Positions 1 through 5,086 of a stretch of DNA of 5,118 bases are shown here, in pieces. Each line of letters starts with the position of its first letter. Positions within the stretch are counted from its first letter, which is position 1. Under the pieces are notes generated by a model that was not told the origin of the DNA, did not search any database, and saw only the letters and a program-made list of their open reading frames with translations. Origin of the DNA: Candidatus Sumerlaeota bacterium (lineage in GTDB: Bacteria > Sumerlaeota > Sumerlaeia > UBA8349); assembly GCA_003501375.1 (NCBI GenBank), contig DNPO01000194.1:859-5976 (forward strand), in the 5' to 3' direction. The position numbers were made by a program, and so were the translations under genes.

Positions 1-774
1 GAGAACTATGCCAACACGATCAATGCGTTGGCCCGCAAGCACAAGCCGGAAGTGATTCTGGCGGGTGCGACCACTGCCGGACGCAGCCTGGTTTCCCGTA
101 TTGCGGTGACGCTGTATGGCGGCTTGACCGCTGACTGTACCGAGTTGCACGTGGACAAAGAGAAAAAAATCCTTGTCCAAACTCGTCCCGCCTTTGGTGG
201 CAACATCATGGCGCAGATCATTTGCCCGGACTTCCGTCCGCAAATGGCGACCGTGCGTCACAAGGTGATGCCCGAGGCCGAGTCCGATCCGACCCGCAGG
301 GGTGAAGTGATTCTCGAAGCGTTTGATGCCGCTTGGGAAGACAAGCGCGTCAAGGTGCTGGAGTTTGTCACGGAAAACGTATTGACCGTCAAACTTGCCG
401 AAGCCGACATCGTTGTCTCCGGTGGGCGCGGTATGCAAAACCCCGAGAACTTTGCCATTCTTGACGAACTGGCCAAGGCCCTTGGCGGTGCTGTTGGCGC
501 ATCGCGTGCCAGCGTGGACTCCGGCTGGATTCCGTACTCGCACCAGGTCGGCCAGACGGGCCGTACCGTTTGCCCGAAAATCTACATCGCCTGTGGTATT
601 TCCGGTGCGATCCAGCACTTGGTCGGCATGCAGTCCGCCAAGTACATCATCGCAATCAACCGCGATGCCGATGCGCCCATTATGAAGGTGGCCGACTTGG
701 CCATCGTTGGCGACCTGTTCAAGATTGTCCCGATGTTGACCGCGAAGATCAAAGCGGAACGCGGGATTGCGTAA
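1..774 (+). CDS. etfA: Electron transfer flavoprotein alpha subunit (FixB family), 5'-truncated by window edge
   Basis: EtfA pairs with EtfB to form a soluble FAD protein that carries electrons between acyl-CoA dehydrogenases (or bifurcating partners) and the quinone or ferredoxin pool. The frame is open from base 1 and ends at TAA 772-774, giving 257 residues. The family is usually about 310-340 residues, so roughly 60-75 N-terminal residues lie outside the window; an internal TTG at 28 is not the start. The C-terminal FAD domain is complete. It has SGGRGM at fragment residues 140-145, SRASVDSGW at 168-176, the QVGQTG loop at 182-187, and the family signature from IYIACGISG through IQH to AIN at 194-220, then the DADAPI and VGDLF segments. 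The stretch TRPAFGGNIMA at 61-71 resembles EtfA of anaerobes that work with butyryl-CoA dehydrogenase, but the partner cannot be settled here. etfB is expected just upstream, outside the window. A terminator-like hairpin begins 4 nt after the stop codon. Confidence 0.97.
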   Translation, partial: ENYANTINALARKHKPEVILAGATTAGRSLVSRIAVTLYGGLTADCTELHVDKEKKILVQTRPAFGGNIMAQIICPDFRPQMATVRHKVMPEAESDPTRRGEVILEAFDAAWEDKRVKVLEFVTENVLTVKLAEADIVVSGGRGMQNPENFAILDELAKALGGAVGASRASVDSGWIPYSHQVGQTGRTVCPKIYIACGISGAIQHLVGMQSAKYIIAINRDADAPIMKVADLAIVGDLFKIVPMLTAKIKAERGIA

Positions 775-778
775 CAAC

Positions 779-823
779 TTATAGGGCGTATAAGGCTCAT
801 AGGTCTTATACGCCCTATAACTT
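779..823 (+). repeat. Degenerate tandem 9-nt repeat array, five units (YTATARGGC type)
   Basis: Read in steps of nine from 779, the units at 779, 788, 797, 806 and 815 all have A, T, A at positions 3-5, and four of five have G at position 7 and C at position 9. The first is TTATAGGGC and the second GTATAAGGC. The consensus holds a TATA core and a GGC/GCC end, so it is almost self-complementary, and a tandem array folds into a hairpin by itself. The same unit in the same register recurs at 2889-2933. Confidence 0.7.
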
Positions 824-830
824 ATTTTTT
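779..830 (+). terminator. Perfect 16-bp hairpin with T6 tract between etfA and lysS
   Basis: The arms TTATAGGGCGTATAAG (779-794) and CTTATACGCCCTATAA (805-820) are exactly complementary around a 10-nt loop. CTTA and then six T (825-830) follow on the + strand. This is the shape of an intrinsic terminator for etfA. There is no T tract on the opposite side, so it reads one way. It is unusual in starting only 4 nt past the etfA stop and in leaving just 15 nt between the T tract and the lysS start codon. The lysS promoter must therefore overlap it or lie upstream of it, in which case the hairpin sits in the lysS leader and could attenuate lysS. I saw no convincing -35/-10 pair nearby. Confidence 0.8.
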
Positions 831-831
831 A

Positions 832-837
832 AGAAAG
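832..837 (+). promoter_or_regulatory. Weak ribosome-binding site of lysS (AGAAAG)
   Basis: AGAAAG lies 8 nt before ATG 846 and is the only purine-rich stretch there. It matches the Shine-Dalgarno consensus poorly. The same hexamer precedes the permease gene at 2944-2949, again just after a 9-nt-periodic hairpin and a T6 tract. The supported start at 846 depends more on protein homology than on this site. Confidence 0.4.
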
Positions 838-845
838 CCCCTACC

Positions 846-2381
846 ATGTCAGAACGCAGTGAACTCATTCAAAACCGTGTCAACAAAGCCCAGGCCTATC
901 GCGCCACAGGCAAGAACCCTTTCGTTAACCGCTTCATTCCCACCCACAAATCTGCTGCTATCCGCGAGAATCAAGAAACCCTGATTGCGTCGGAGGAAAT
1001 CGTTTGTGTTGCCGGGCGCGCGCTCGTGTTGCGCTCCTTCGGTAAAGCCACATTTTTTCACCTTCAGGACGAAAGCGGCAAAATCCAGGTGTACGTGTCC
1101 GGCAACACCATTGCCCCCGAAGACCTCGAAGCCTTCAAAACAGCCGTGGATGCGGGCGACATTCTAGGAGTGAGCGGCAAGGTGTTCATCACGAAAACGG
1201 GTGAGTTGACCGTTGCTGCTGAGCATTTGACGTTGCTTTCCAAGGCGTTCCGTCCCCTGCCGGAAAAATGGGCGGGGTTGAAGGATCAGGAAACGCGCTA
1301 TCGTCAGCGTTATCTTGACTTGATTGCGAATGAGGACGTGCGCACCACTTTCCGCAACCGCAGCAAGATCATTTCCTACATTCGCCAGGAACTCGATGGG
1401 CGCGGTTACATGGAAGTGGAAACCCCGATGATGCAGTCGATCTACGGCGGTGCCGCTGCCAAGCCGTTCACCACGCACCACAACGCGTTGGATATGGATT
1501 TGTTCCTGCGCATTGCACCGGAACTGTATTTGAAACGCTTGATCGTTGGTGGTTTCGAGCGCGTGTACGAGATCAACCGCAACTTCCGTAACGAGGGCAT
1601 TTCCGTTCGCCACAATCCCGAGTTCACCATGCTGGAACTCTACACCTCGTGGTGGGATTACACCGACACCATGCAGTTGTTGGAAGACCTGCTACGTGGT
1701 GGTGCGATGCTGATTCAGGGCAAGGCGAAGTATGAGTACGCCGGACGCGAGATGGATTTTGAGTCACCCTTCACGCGTATCAGCGTGTTGGAAGCGTTGC
1801 ACAAGCATTTCAAGTTACCGGAAACCCTGCGTTTGTGCTACGGCCCGGAAGGTGCGGAAGCAGCTGAGGCATTGCTGGAAATTGCACCGGCCCATGTGCA
1901 GAAAATCGTGGCTGAAAAATGCGTTGCTGGCAACACCGATAATATCCTCGTGCTGCTGTTTGAGGAATGCGTCGAAGCCACTCTCTGGCAGCCGACGATT
2001 GTTTATGATTATCCGAAAAGCATGTGCCCGCTGGCTAAGTGTAAGGAAGACGATCCGTATACCGCCGAGCGCTTTGAGTTCTTCGTGGGCGGGCTGGAGA
2101 TGGCGAACGCCTACTCCGAGTTGAACGATCCGGATGAGCAAGAGGCCAACTTCCTGGATCAGGTCAAACGCCGTGAGGCGGGTGATGATGAAGCTTCACC
2201 GATTGACGAGGATTACGTCCGCGCCTTGGAACACGGTATGCCGCCCGCGAGCGGGTTGGGGATTGGTATCGACCGGTTGGTGATGTTGCTGACCAACTCG
2301 CCTTGCATCCGCGACGTCATTTTGTTCCCCCTGATGCGCCCCGAGCAAGCGAGCGAGAAGAACGCGGAAGTGGAAGCATAA
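846..2381 (+). CDS. lysS: Lysyl-tRNA synthetase, class II
   Basis: This cytoplasmic enzyme activates lysine with ATP and charges tRNA-Lys. The 511-residue product has the usual length and layout. An N-terminal OB-fold anticodon-binding domain covers about residues 51-132, and the class II catalytic core runs from about 150 to 500. Motif 1 lies near GRGYMEVETPMM (186-197). Motif 2 is FRNEGISVRHNPEF (247-260), whose Arg248 would contact ATP. The YPKSMCPLAK segment (389-398) and the NAYSELNDP segment (421-429) are typical of LysRS, and motif 3 is SGLGIGIDRLVM (469-480) with Arg477. The frame is open further upstream through etfA, but ATG 846 gives the standard start MSERSELIQNR and is chosen for that reason. 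hicA begins 23 nt after the stop with no terminator between them, so lysS transcripts probably run into hicAB. Confidence 0.98.
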   Translation: MSERSELIQNRVNKAQAYRATGKNPFVNRFIPTHKSAAIRENQETLIASEEIVCVAGRALVLRSFGKATFFHLQDESGKIQVYVSGNTIAPEDLEAFKTAVDAGDILGVSGKVFITKTGELTVAAEHLTLLSKAFRPLPEKWAGLKDQETRYRQRYLDLIANEDVRTTFRNRSKIISYIRQELDGRGYMEVETPMMQSIYGGAAAKPFTTHHNALDMDLFLRIAPELYLKRLIVGGFERVYEINRNFRNEGISVRHNPEFTMLELYTSWWDYTDTMQLLEDLLRGGAMLIQGKAKYEYAGREMDFESPFTRISVLEALHKHFKLPETLRLCYGPEGAEAAEALLEIAPAHVQKIVAEKCVAGNTDNILVLLFEECVEATLWQPTIVYDYPKSMCPLAKCKEDDPYTAERFEFFVGGLEMANAYSELNDPDEQEANFLDQVKRREAGDDEASPIDEDYVRALEHGMPPASGLGIGIDRLVMLLTNSPCIRDVILFPLMRPEQASEKNAEVEA

Positions 2382-2390
2382 AAAAGGGAT

Positions 2391-2395
2391 GAGGG
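2391..2395 (+). promoter_or_regulatory. Ribosome-binding site of hicA (GAGGG)
   Basis: GAGGG stands 9 nt before ATG 2405, in the short lysS-hicA gap, and is a moderate Shine-Dalgarno match. It supports 2405 as the toxin start and is weaker than the antitoxin's site at 2644-2650. Confidence 0.55.
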
Positions 2396-2404
2396 CTACT
2401 GAAG

Positions 2405-2668
2405 ATGAACCAGCATGAGAAACTTCTGCTTAAGATTCTTCGCGGACAATCCGATGCCAACATTCCCTTCTCCGCAGTCTGTGCGCTTTTGCTTTACTTG
2501 GGATTTGAAGAGCGTATAAAAGGCAGCCATCACGTTTTTCGCAAAGCAGGCGTTGAAGAAAAAGTAAACGTGCAGAAAGATGGAAATTTAACAAAAGGTT
2601 ATCAGATTCGCCAAATCAGACAGGTGATTCTACGGAACCGCTTGGGAGGACTTAACCATGACGAATAG
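2405..2668 (+). CDS. hicA: HicA family toxin (mRNA interferase)
   Basis: HicA toxins are small double-stranded-RNA-binding-fold proteins that cleave mRNA and stop translation until bound by HicB. The 87-residue product belongs to the longer HicA form, with an N-terminal helix (HEKLLLKIL, residues 4-12) before the core. LLLYLGFEERIKGSHHVFRK (28-47) carries the family's G-S-H motif with the likely catalytic His42, followed by a strand around EKVNVQ and a basic C-terminal helix from about residue 65 (YQIRQIRQVILRNRL). Nothing appears broken. Its stop lies 11 nt inside hicB, the usual toxin-first HicAB order. G+C is about 44% by hand count, clearly below lysS, which suggests horizontal acquisition. 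It begins 23 nt after lysS with no promoter or operator that I could recognise, so it may depend on lysS transcription. Confidence 0.92.
   Translation: MNQHEKLLLKILRGQSDANIPFSAVCALLLYLGFEERIKGSHHVFRKAGVEEKVNVQKDGNLTKGYQIRQIRQVILRNRLGGLNHDE
2644..2650 (+). promoter_or_regulatory. Strong ribosome-binding site of hicB (GGGAGGA) inside hicA
   Basis: GGGAGGA lies within the hicA coding end, 7 nt before ATG 2658, and is a near-ideal Shine-Dalgarno site. It fixes the hicB start. Being stronger than the hicA site, it fits the general toxin-antitoxin need for antitoxin in excess, and the overlap allows coupled translation. Confidence 0.8.
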
Positions 2669-2873
2669 ATACGAAATCATCCTCTATTGGTGCGAAGAAG
2701 ATGCGTTGTATGTAGCCGAAGCGCCAGAGTTACCCGGTTGCGTGGCGCACGGAAATACGCAGGAAGAGGCTTTTCAGGAAATACAAATCGCAATGGAGTT
2801 GTGGATTCAAACCGCAACCGAGTTCGGTGATCCCATTCCAGAGCCTAAAGGTCGCCGATTGATGTATGCGTAA
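2658..2873 (+). CDS. hicB: HicB family antitoxin, short form
   Basis: HicB binds HicA and blocks its RNase activity. The 71 residues are almost all the partial RNase H-like HicB domain: a first strand (YEIILYWCEED, 5-15), a second (YVAEAPELPGCVAHG, 18-32) with the hallmark D-x-x-Y-x-A-x-x-P-x-L-P-G-C pattern, the helix starting TQEEAFQEIQ (34-43) and running to WIQTA, and the closing G-x-x-I-P-x-P (57-63). The usual C-terminal helix-turn-helix or ribbon-helix-helix of longer HicB proteins is absent, since only eight residues follow the last proline. It probably neutralises HicA by protein contact without repressing its own operon, although short HicB proteins are common and self-regulation by other means cannot be excluded. 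It overlaps hicA by 11 nt, and a terminator-like hairpin follows 18 nt after its stop. Confidence 0.91.
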   Translation: MTNRYEIILYWCEEDALYVAEAPELPGCVAHGNTQEEAFQEIQIAMELWIQTATEFGDPIPEPKGRRLMYA

Positions 2874-2888
2874 AGTGCGACGAAATAA

Positions 2889-2933
2889 TGGTAAGGCCCA
2901 TAAGGCTGATCGGCCCTATAGGCCTTATTCTTT
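2889..2933 (+). repeat. Second degenerate tandem 9-nt repeat array, YTATARGGC type
   Basis: Steps of nine from 2889 give units at 2889, 2898, 2907, 2916 and a decayed one at 2925, for example CCATAAGGC (2898) and CTATAGGCC (2916). They fit the consensus of the array at 779-823 in the same register. ATAAGGCTGAT (2900-2910) matches ATAAGGCTCAT (790-800) at 10 of 11 positions, and both arrays later contain CCCTATA (2914-2920; 813-819). The distance between these two landmarks differs by exactly 9 nt, that is, one unit. Confidence 0.65.
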
Positions 2934-2936
2934 TTT
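2892..2936 (+). terminator. Imperfect hairpin with T-rich tract between hicB and the Lol permease gene
   Basis: TAAGGCC (2892-2898) pairs with GGCCTTA (2921-2927). After a mismatch, ATA pairs with TAT (2900-2902 with 2917-2919). After another mismatch, GGC pairs with GCC (2904-2906 with 2913-2915). That makes 13 pairs around a 6-nt loop. The 3' side runs into TTC and then six T (2931-2936). It is a plausible intrinsic terminator for the lysS-hicA-hicB transcript. Only 24 nt separate the T6 from the next start codon, so the permease promoter must overlap the hairpin or precede it. Confidence 0.7.
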
Positions 2937-2943
2937 CTTCCGC

Positions 2944-2949
2944 AGAAAG
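2944..2949 (+). promoter_or_regulatory. Weak ribosome-binding site of the Lol permease gene (AGAAAG)
   Basis: AGAAAG lies 11 nt before ATG 2961. It is a poor Shine-Dalgarno match at a long spacing, and it is the same hexamer found before lysS. No better purine run exists between the T tract and the start codon. Confidence 0.35.
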
Positions 2950-2960
2950 AACCTTTCAAA

Positions 2961-4256
2961 ATGCGATTAGAACTTTCCATCGCCCTGCGGCATTTGATGA
3001 GCCGCGAGCGACGTGCGTTGGTTTCGGTTATTACGATTATTTCTATCATGGGCGTAATCGTCGGTGTCGCGGCGCTTATCACCGTCATTGCCGTTATGGA
3101 TGGCGCGCAACACGATTATCTGGCCAAACTGATCGATCAATATGCGCACCTGGAAGTGTGGCAATTTGATGAGGCGGGCGCGCAACGCCCGGGGGAAAAT
3201 TACGACGCCGTTCGTAAAATCATGGATCAGGACCCGGAAGTGCTGGGCGCATCGCCCGTGCTGCAAGGATTCGCCATGCTCAAACGCGATGCGAAGTTTG
3301 ACAACATGGCATCCATTCGGCCCGTTCAGATTTATGGCATCGACCCCAAGTTGGAAGAAAAAGTTTCCAAAATAGTAATGCAGCCCAAGGTGCTCAAAGA
3401 GGGTGAGGTCGATCTGGACCCGCCATTGCAAGGTACCAAAGACCCGGGCGACCACGAGATTGTTATCGGCTGCGAACTGGCCAAACTCATGCGGTTGGGT
3501 CTGGGTGATGAAATTTATGCGATAACCGGAAAGGTTGCGCACACGGCAAATGGCATTGTCCCCAAGCAATCCAAACTCCGCGTGGCCGGGATTTACAAAT
3601 CCGGCGTCTACGACATGGACTCGAAGGTGGCGTACACCTCGCTGAAAACCTCGCAAGACTTGCAAATGATTGAGGACGAAGTGACCATGATCCACGCGCG
3701 ATTGAAAGACCCGTACCGCGCGGACATCGTCAAGGCTCACATTCAGGACGTGTTGGAAACCAAATTTAACAAGCGCTATATCACGCGGTCGTGGGGTGAG
3801 TTGCAACCGGAATTCTTCCGGGCACTCTTTCTCGAAAAACTGGCCATGTACATCATTTTGATGCTGATTGTCATCGTGGCTGCGCTCAATATCATCTCCA
3901 CCCTAATTCTGATCACGATGGAAAAGACGCGACAGATCGGGATTCTCCGCGCGATTGGCGCTTCCCGCCGGATGATCGCCCGCATCTTCCTGATTCAAGG
4001 CGCGTTGATCGGGGTGGTGGGAACCGCAAGCGGAACGTTAATCGGGTTCCTGATCTGCTACATTCTCAAATATCACATCCCGAAGACACTGATCCCGGAA
4101 GCCATCTACGGACTGAACGGCATGCCCGTGTTGATTCAATGGGACACGGTTCTTACCATTGCAGCCTTATCCATCGGTACCTGTCTGTTAGCATCCATCA
4201 TCCCGGCTTACGGTGCCGCCCGCATGAAAATAGTGGAGGCTTTGTCGCATGACTAA
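2961..4256 (+). CDS. lolC: Lipoprotein-releasing ABC transporter permease (LolC/LolE family)
   Basis: This is the inner-membrane subunit that, with LolD, lifts mature lipoproteins out of the inner membrane and hands them to a periplasmic carrier. The 431 residues show the family layout. A short cytoplasmic N-terminus (ELSIALRHLMSRERR) leads into TM1 at about 19-46, with the typical ISIMGVIVGVAALITVIAVMDG stretch split over residues 27-48. A large periplasmic domain covers about 47-290. TM2 spans about 294-320, followed by the MEKTRQIGILRAIGASRR coupling loop (320-337). TM3 is at about 341-370 and TM4 at about 394-417, and the protein closes with PAYGAARMKIVEALSHD (415-431). Length and order fit LolC/LolE rather than MacB. 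Only one permease gene is visible, so it may act as a homodimer (LolF-like) or have a partner elsewhere; the symbol is therefore approximate. It overlaps lolD by 8 nt. Confidence 0.92.
   Translation: MRLELSIALRHLMSRERRALVSVITIISIMGVIVGVAALITVIAVMDGAQHDYLAKLIDQYAHLEVWQFDEAGAQRPGENYDAVRKIMDQDPEVLGASPVLQGFAMLKRDAKFDNMASIRPVQIYGIDPKLEEKVSKIVMQPKVLKEGEVDLDPPLQGTKDPGDHEIVIGCELAKLMRLGLGDEIYAITGKVAHTANGIVPKQSKLRVAGIYKSGVYDMDSKVAYTSLKTSQDLQMIEDEVTMIHARLKDPYRADIVKAHIQDVLETKFNKRYITRSWGELQPEFFRALFLEKLAMYIILMLIVIVAALNIISTLILITMEKTRQIGILRAIGASRRMIARIFLIQGALIGVVGTASGTLIGFLICYILKYHIPKTLIPEAIYGLNGMPVLIQWDTVLTIAALSIGTCLLASIIPAYGAARMKIVEALSHD
4235..4239 (+). promoter_or_regulatory. Strong ribosome-binding site of lolD (GGAGG) inside the permease gene
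   Basis: GGAGG, the core of GTGGAGG, sits in the last codons of the permease gene, 9 nt before ATG 4249. It fixes the lolD start and, with the 8-nt gene overlap, points to coupled translation of the two transporter subunits. Confidence 0.8.
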
Positions 4257-4950
4257 CAACGAACTGTTGCGCGTAGAAGGACTGGTTAAAACCTATCACG
4301 ATGGCGAGCGCGAACTGAAAGTGTTGCGCGGCGTGGACTGTACCTTCCGTCGCGGGGAAGCGGTCGCGATTGTAGGCCAGAGTGGTTCGGGCAAGAGTAC
4401 CCTGCTGAACCTGATCGGCACGCTGGATCGCCCGACCTCCGGGAAAATCGTGCTGGATCATGAAGACCTGGCCACTTTGCCCATGCCGAAATTGAACCAG
4501 ATTCGGCGTGAACGCCTCGGTTTTATTTTCCAATTTCACCACCTCCTGCCGGAATTTCGGGCGTGGGAAAACGTGGCAGTGCCCGCATGGATCGCGGGCA
4601 CGTCACCCTCGCAAGCCAAAAAAAAGGCGCTGGAAATGCTAGACCGCGTCGGGTTGTCCGAACGCGCCAGCCACATCCCCAGCAAAATGTCCGGAGGCGA
4701 GCAACAACGCGTTTCGTTGGCGCGGGCGCTGATGAACGATCCCGATGTGATTCTGGCGGATGAACCGACCGGCAATCTGGACGTTGAAACCAGCATGCAA
4801 GTGATTGATATTTTGTGGAAGGCCACACGCGACCGCGACCGCCTGCTGGTAATCGTAACCCACGAGCCATCTATTGCCGCGCATGCCGACCGCACTATGA
4901 CCCTGCGGGAAGGTAAGTTGATCAGTATCACCAACAAGGAAAATGCGTAG
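4249..4950 (+). CDS. lolD: Lipoprotein-releasing ABC transporter ATP-binding protein
   Basis: LolD is the cytoplasmic ATPase that powers lipoprotein extraction by the LolC/E permease. The 233-residue product is full length and has every ABC motif. These are Walker A GQSGSGKST (43-51), the Q-loop with Gln95 in FQFHHLLPEF (94-103), signature MSGGEQQR (147-154), Walker B with D-loop VILADEPTGNLD (167-178, catalytic Glu172), and the switch His205 in VTHEP. The Q-loop wording FQFHHLLPEF is characteristic of LolD and separates it from MacB-type relatives, which usually have FQ followed by other residues. Its start lies 8 nt inside the permease gene behind a GGAGG site, so the two subunits are co-expressed. 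An A8 run (4618-4625) encodes part of three consecutive lysines. The stop is followed by 50 nt and then a long hairpin. Confidence 0.97.
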   Translation: MTNNELLRVEGLVKTYHDGERELKVLRGVDCTFRRGEAVAIVGQSGSGKSTLLNLIGTLDRPTSGKIVLDHEDLATLPMPKLNQIRRERLGFIFQFHHLLPEFRAWENVAVPAWIAGTSPSQAKKKALEMLDRVGLSERASHIPSKMSGGEQQRVSLARALMNDPDVILADEPTGNLDVETSMQVIDILWKATRDRDRLLVIVTHEPSIAAHADRTMTLREGKLISITNKENA

Positions 4951-5000
4951 TCGTGCTGGGACTCCGGCACCCAAAGTAACACCTTTCAATACGGCTCTCG

Positions 5001-5079
5001 TGTCCCTTTTGTCCCTGCTGTCTTTTATGTCCTTTGTTTTTTGAAAAGGACGCAAAGGGCGGCAAGGACAAAAGGGACA
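5001..5079 (+). repeat. Inverted pair of 9-nt tandem repeat arrays (TGTCCYTTN), four units per arm
   Basis: The left arm splits into four units starting at 5001, 5010, 5019 and 5028, the first being TGTCCCTTT and the last TGTCCTTTG. The right arm, read on the - strand, holds four matching units at 5071-5079, 5062-5070, 5053-5061 and 5044-5052; its outermost unit is again TGTCCCTTT. Unlike the two earlier arrays, this unit is not self-complementary, so the hairpin needs direct units on one side and inverted units on the other. Confidence 0.75.
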
Positions 5080-5086
5080 ACTTTTT
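5001..5086 (+). terminator. Long hairpin (35 positions per arm) with T5 tract after lolD
   Basis: Positions 5001-5035 face 5045-5079. In + strand RNA there are 29 Watson-Crick pairs, four U-G wobbles (5019, 5021, 5023, 5028) and two mismatches (5015/5065 and 5027/5053), closing on a 9-nt T-rich loop. AC and five T (5082-5086) follow. Four sites would be A-C mismatches on the other strand and only two become wobbles there, so folding as + strand RNA is favoured, as is the T tract. It probably terminates the Lol operon. At about 35 bp it is far longer than an ordinary intrinsic terminator. Confidence 0.7.

Noticed and set aside
736..821. Candidate lysS promoter elements (TTGACC at 736-741, TATAAC at 816-821)
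   Set aside because: Neither has a matching partner hexamer at 16-18 nt, and TATAAC is part of the hairpin repeat unit, so it is expected there regardless.
570..845. In-frame upstream extension of the lysS reading frame through the end of etfA
   Set aside because: The extension reads through the etfA 3' end and the hairpin, and its amino acids are unrelated to LysRS. ATG 846 gives the normal N-terminus and family length.
775..845. T-box or other tRNA-sensing leader for lysS
   Set aside because: The gap is only 71 nt and holds no T-box consensus or specifier-loop arrangement, only the 9-nt-periodic hairpin.
1164..1613. 149-codon open frame on the - strand within lysS
   Set aside because: It is fully contained in the LysRS catalytic region with no family resemblance and no ribosome-binding site of note.
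2382..2404. Possible HicAB operator or promoter between lysS and hicA
   Set aside because: The 23-nt gap has no inverted repeat and no -10-like sequence; the TTGACG at 2203-2208 has no -10 partner.
2967..3806. 279-codon open frame on the - strand opposite the Lol permease gene
   Set aside because: It shows no recognisable domain, has a biased Asn/Arg/His-rich stretch typical of antisense shadows, and lies fully over a well-supported permease gene with intact family motifs.
779..5079. CRISPR array or transposon ends as the explanation for the intergenic repeats
   Set aside because: The units are 9 nt with no spacers, no flanking target-site duplication or transposase is visible, and each array is confined to a gene boundary.
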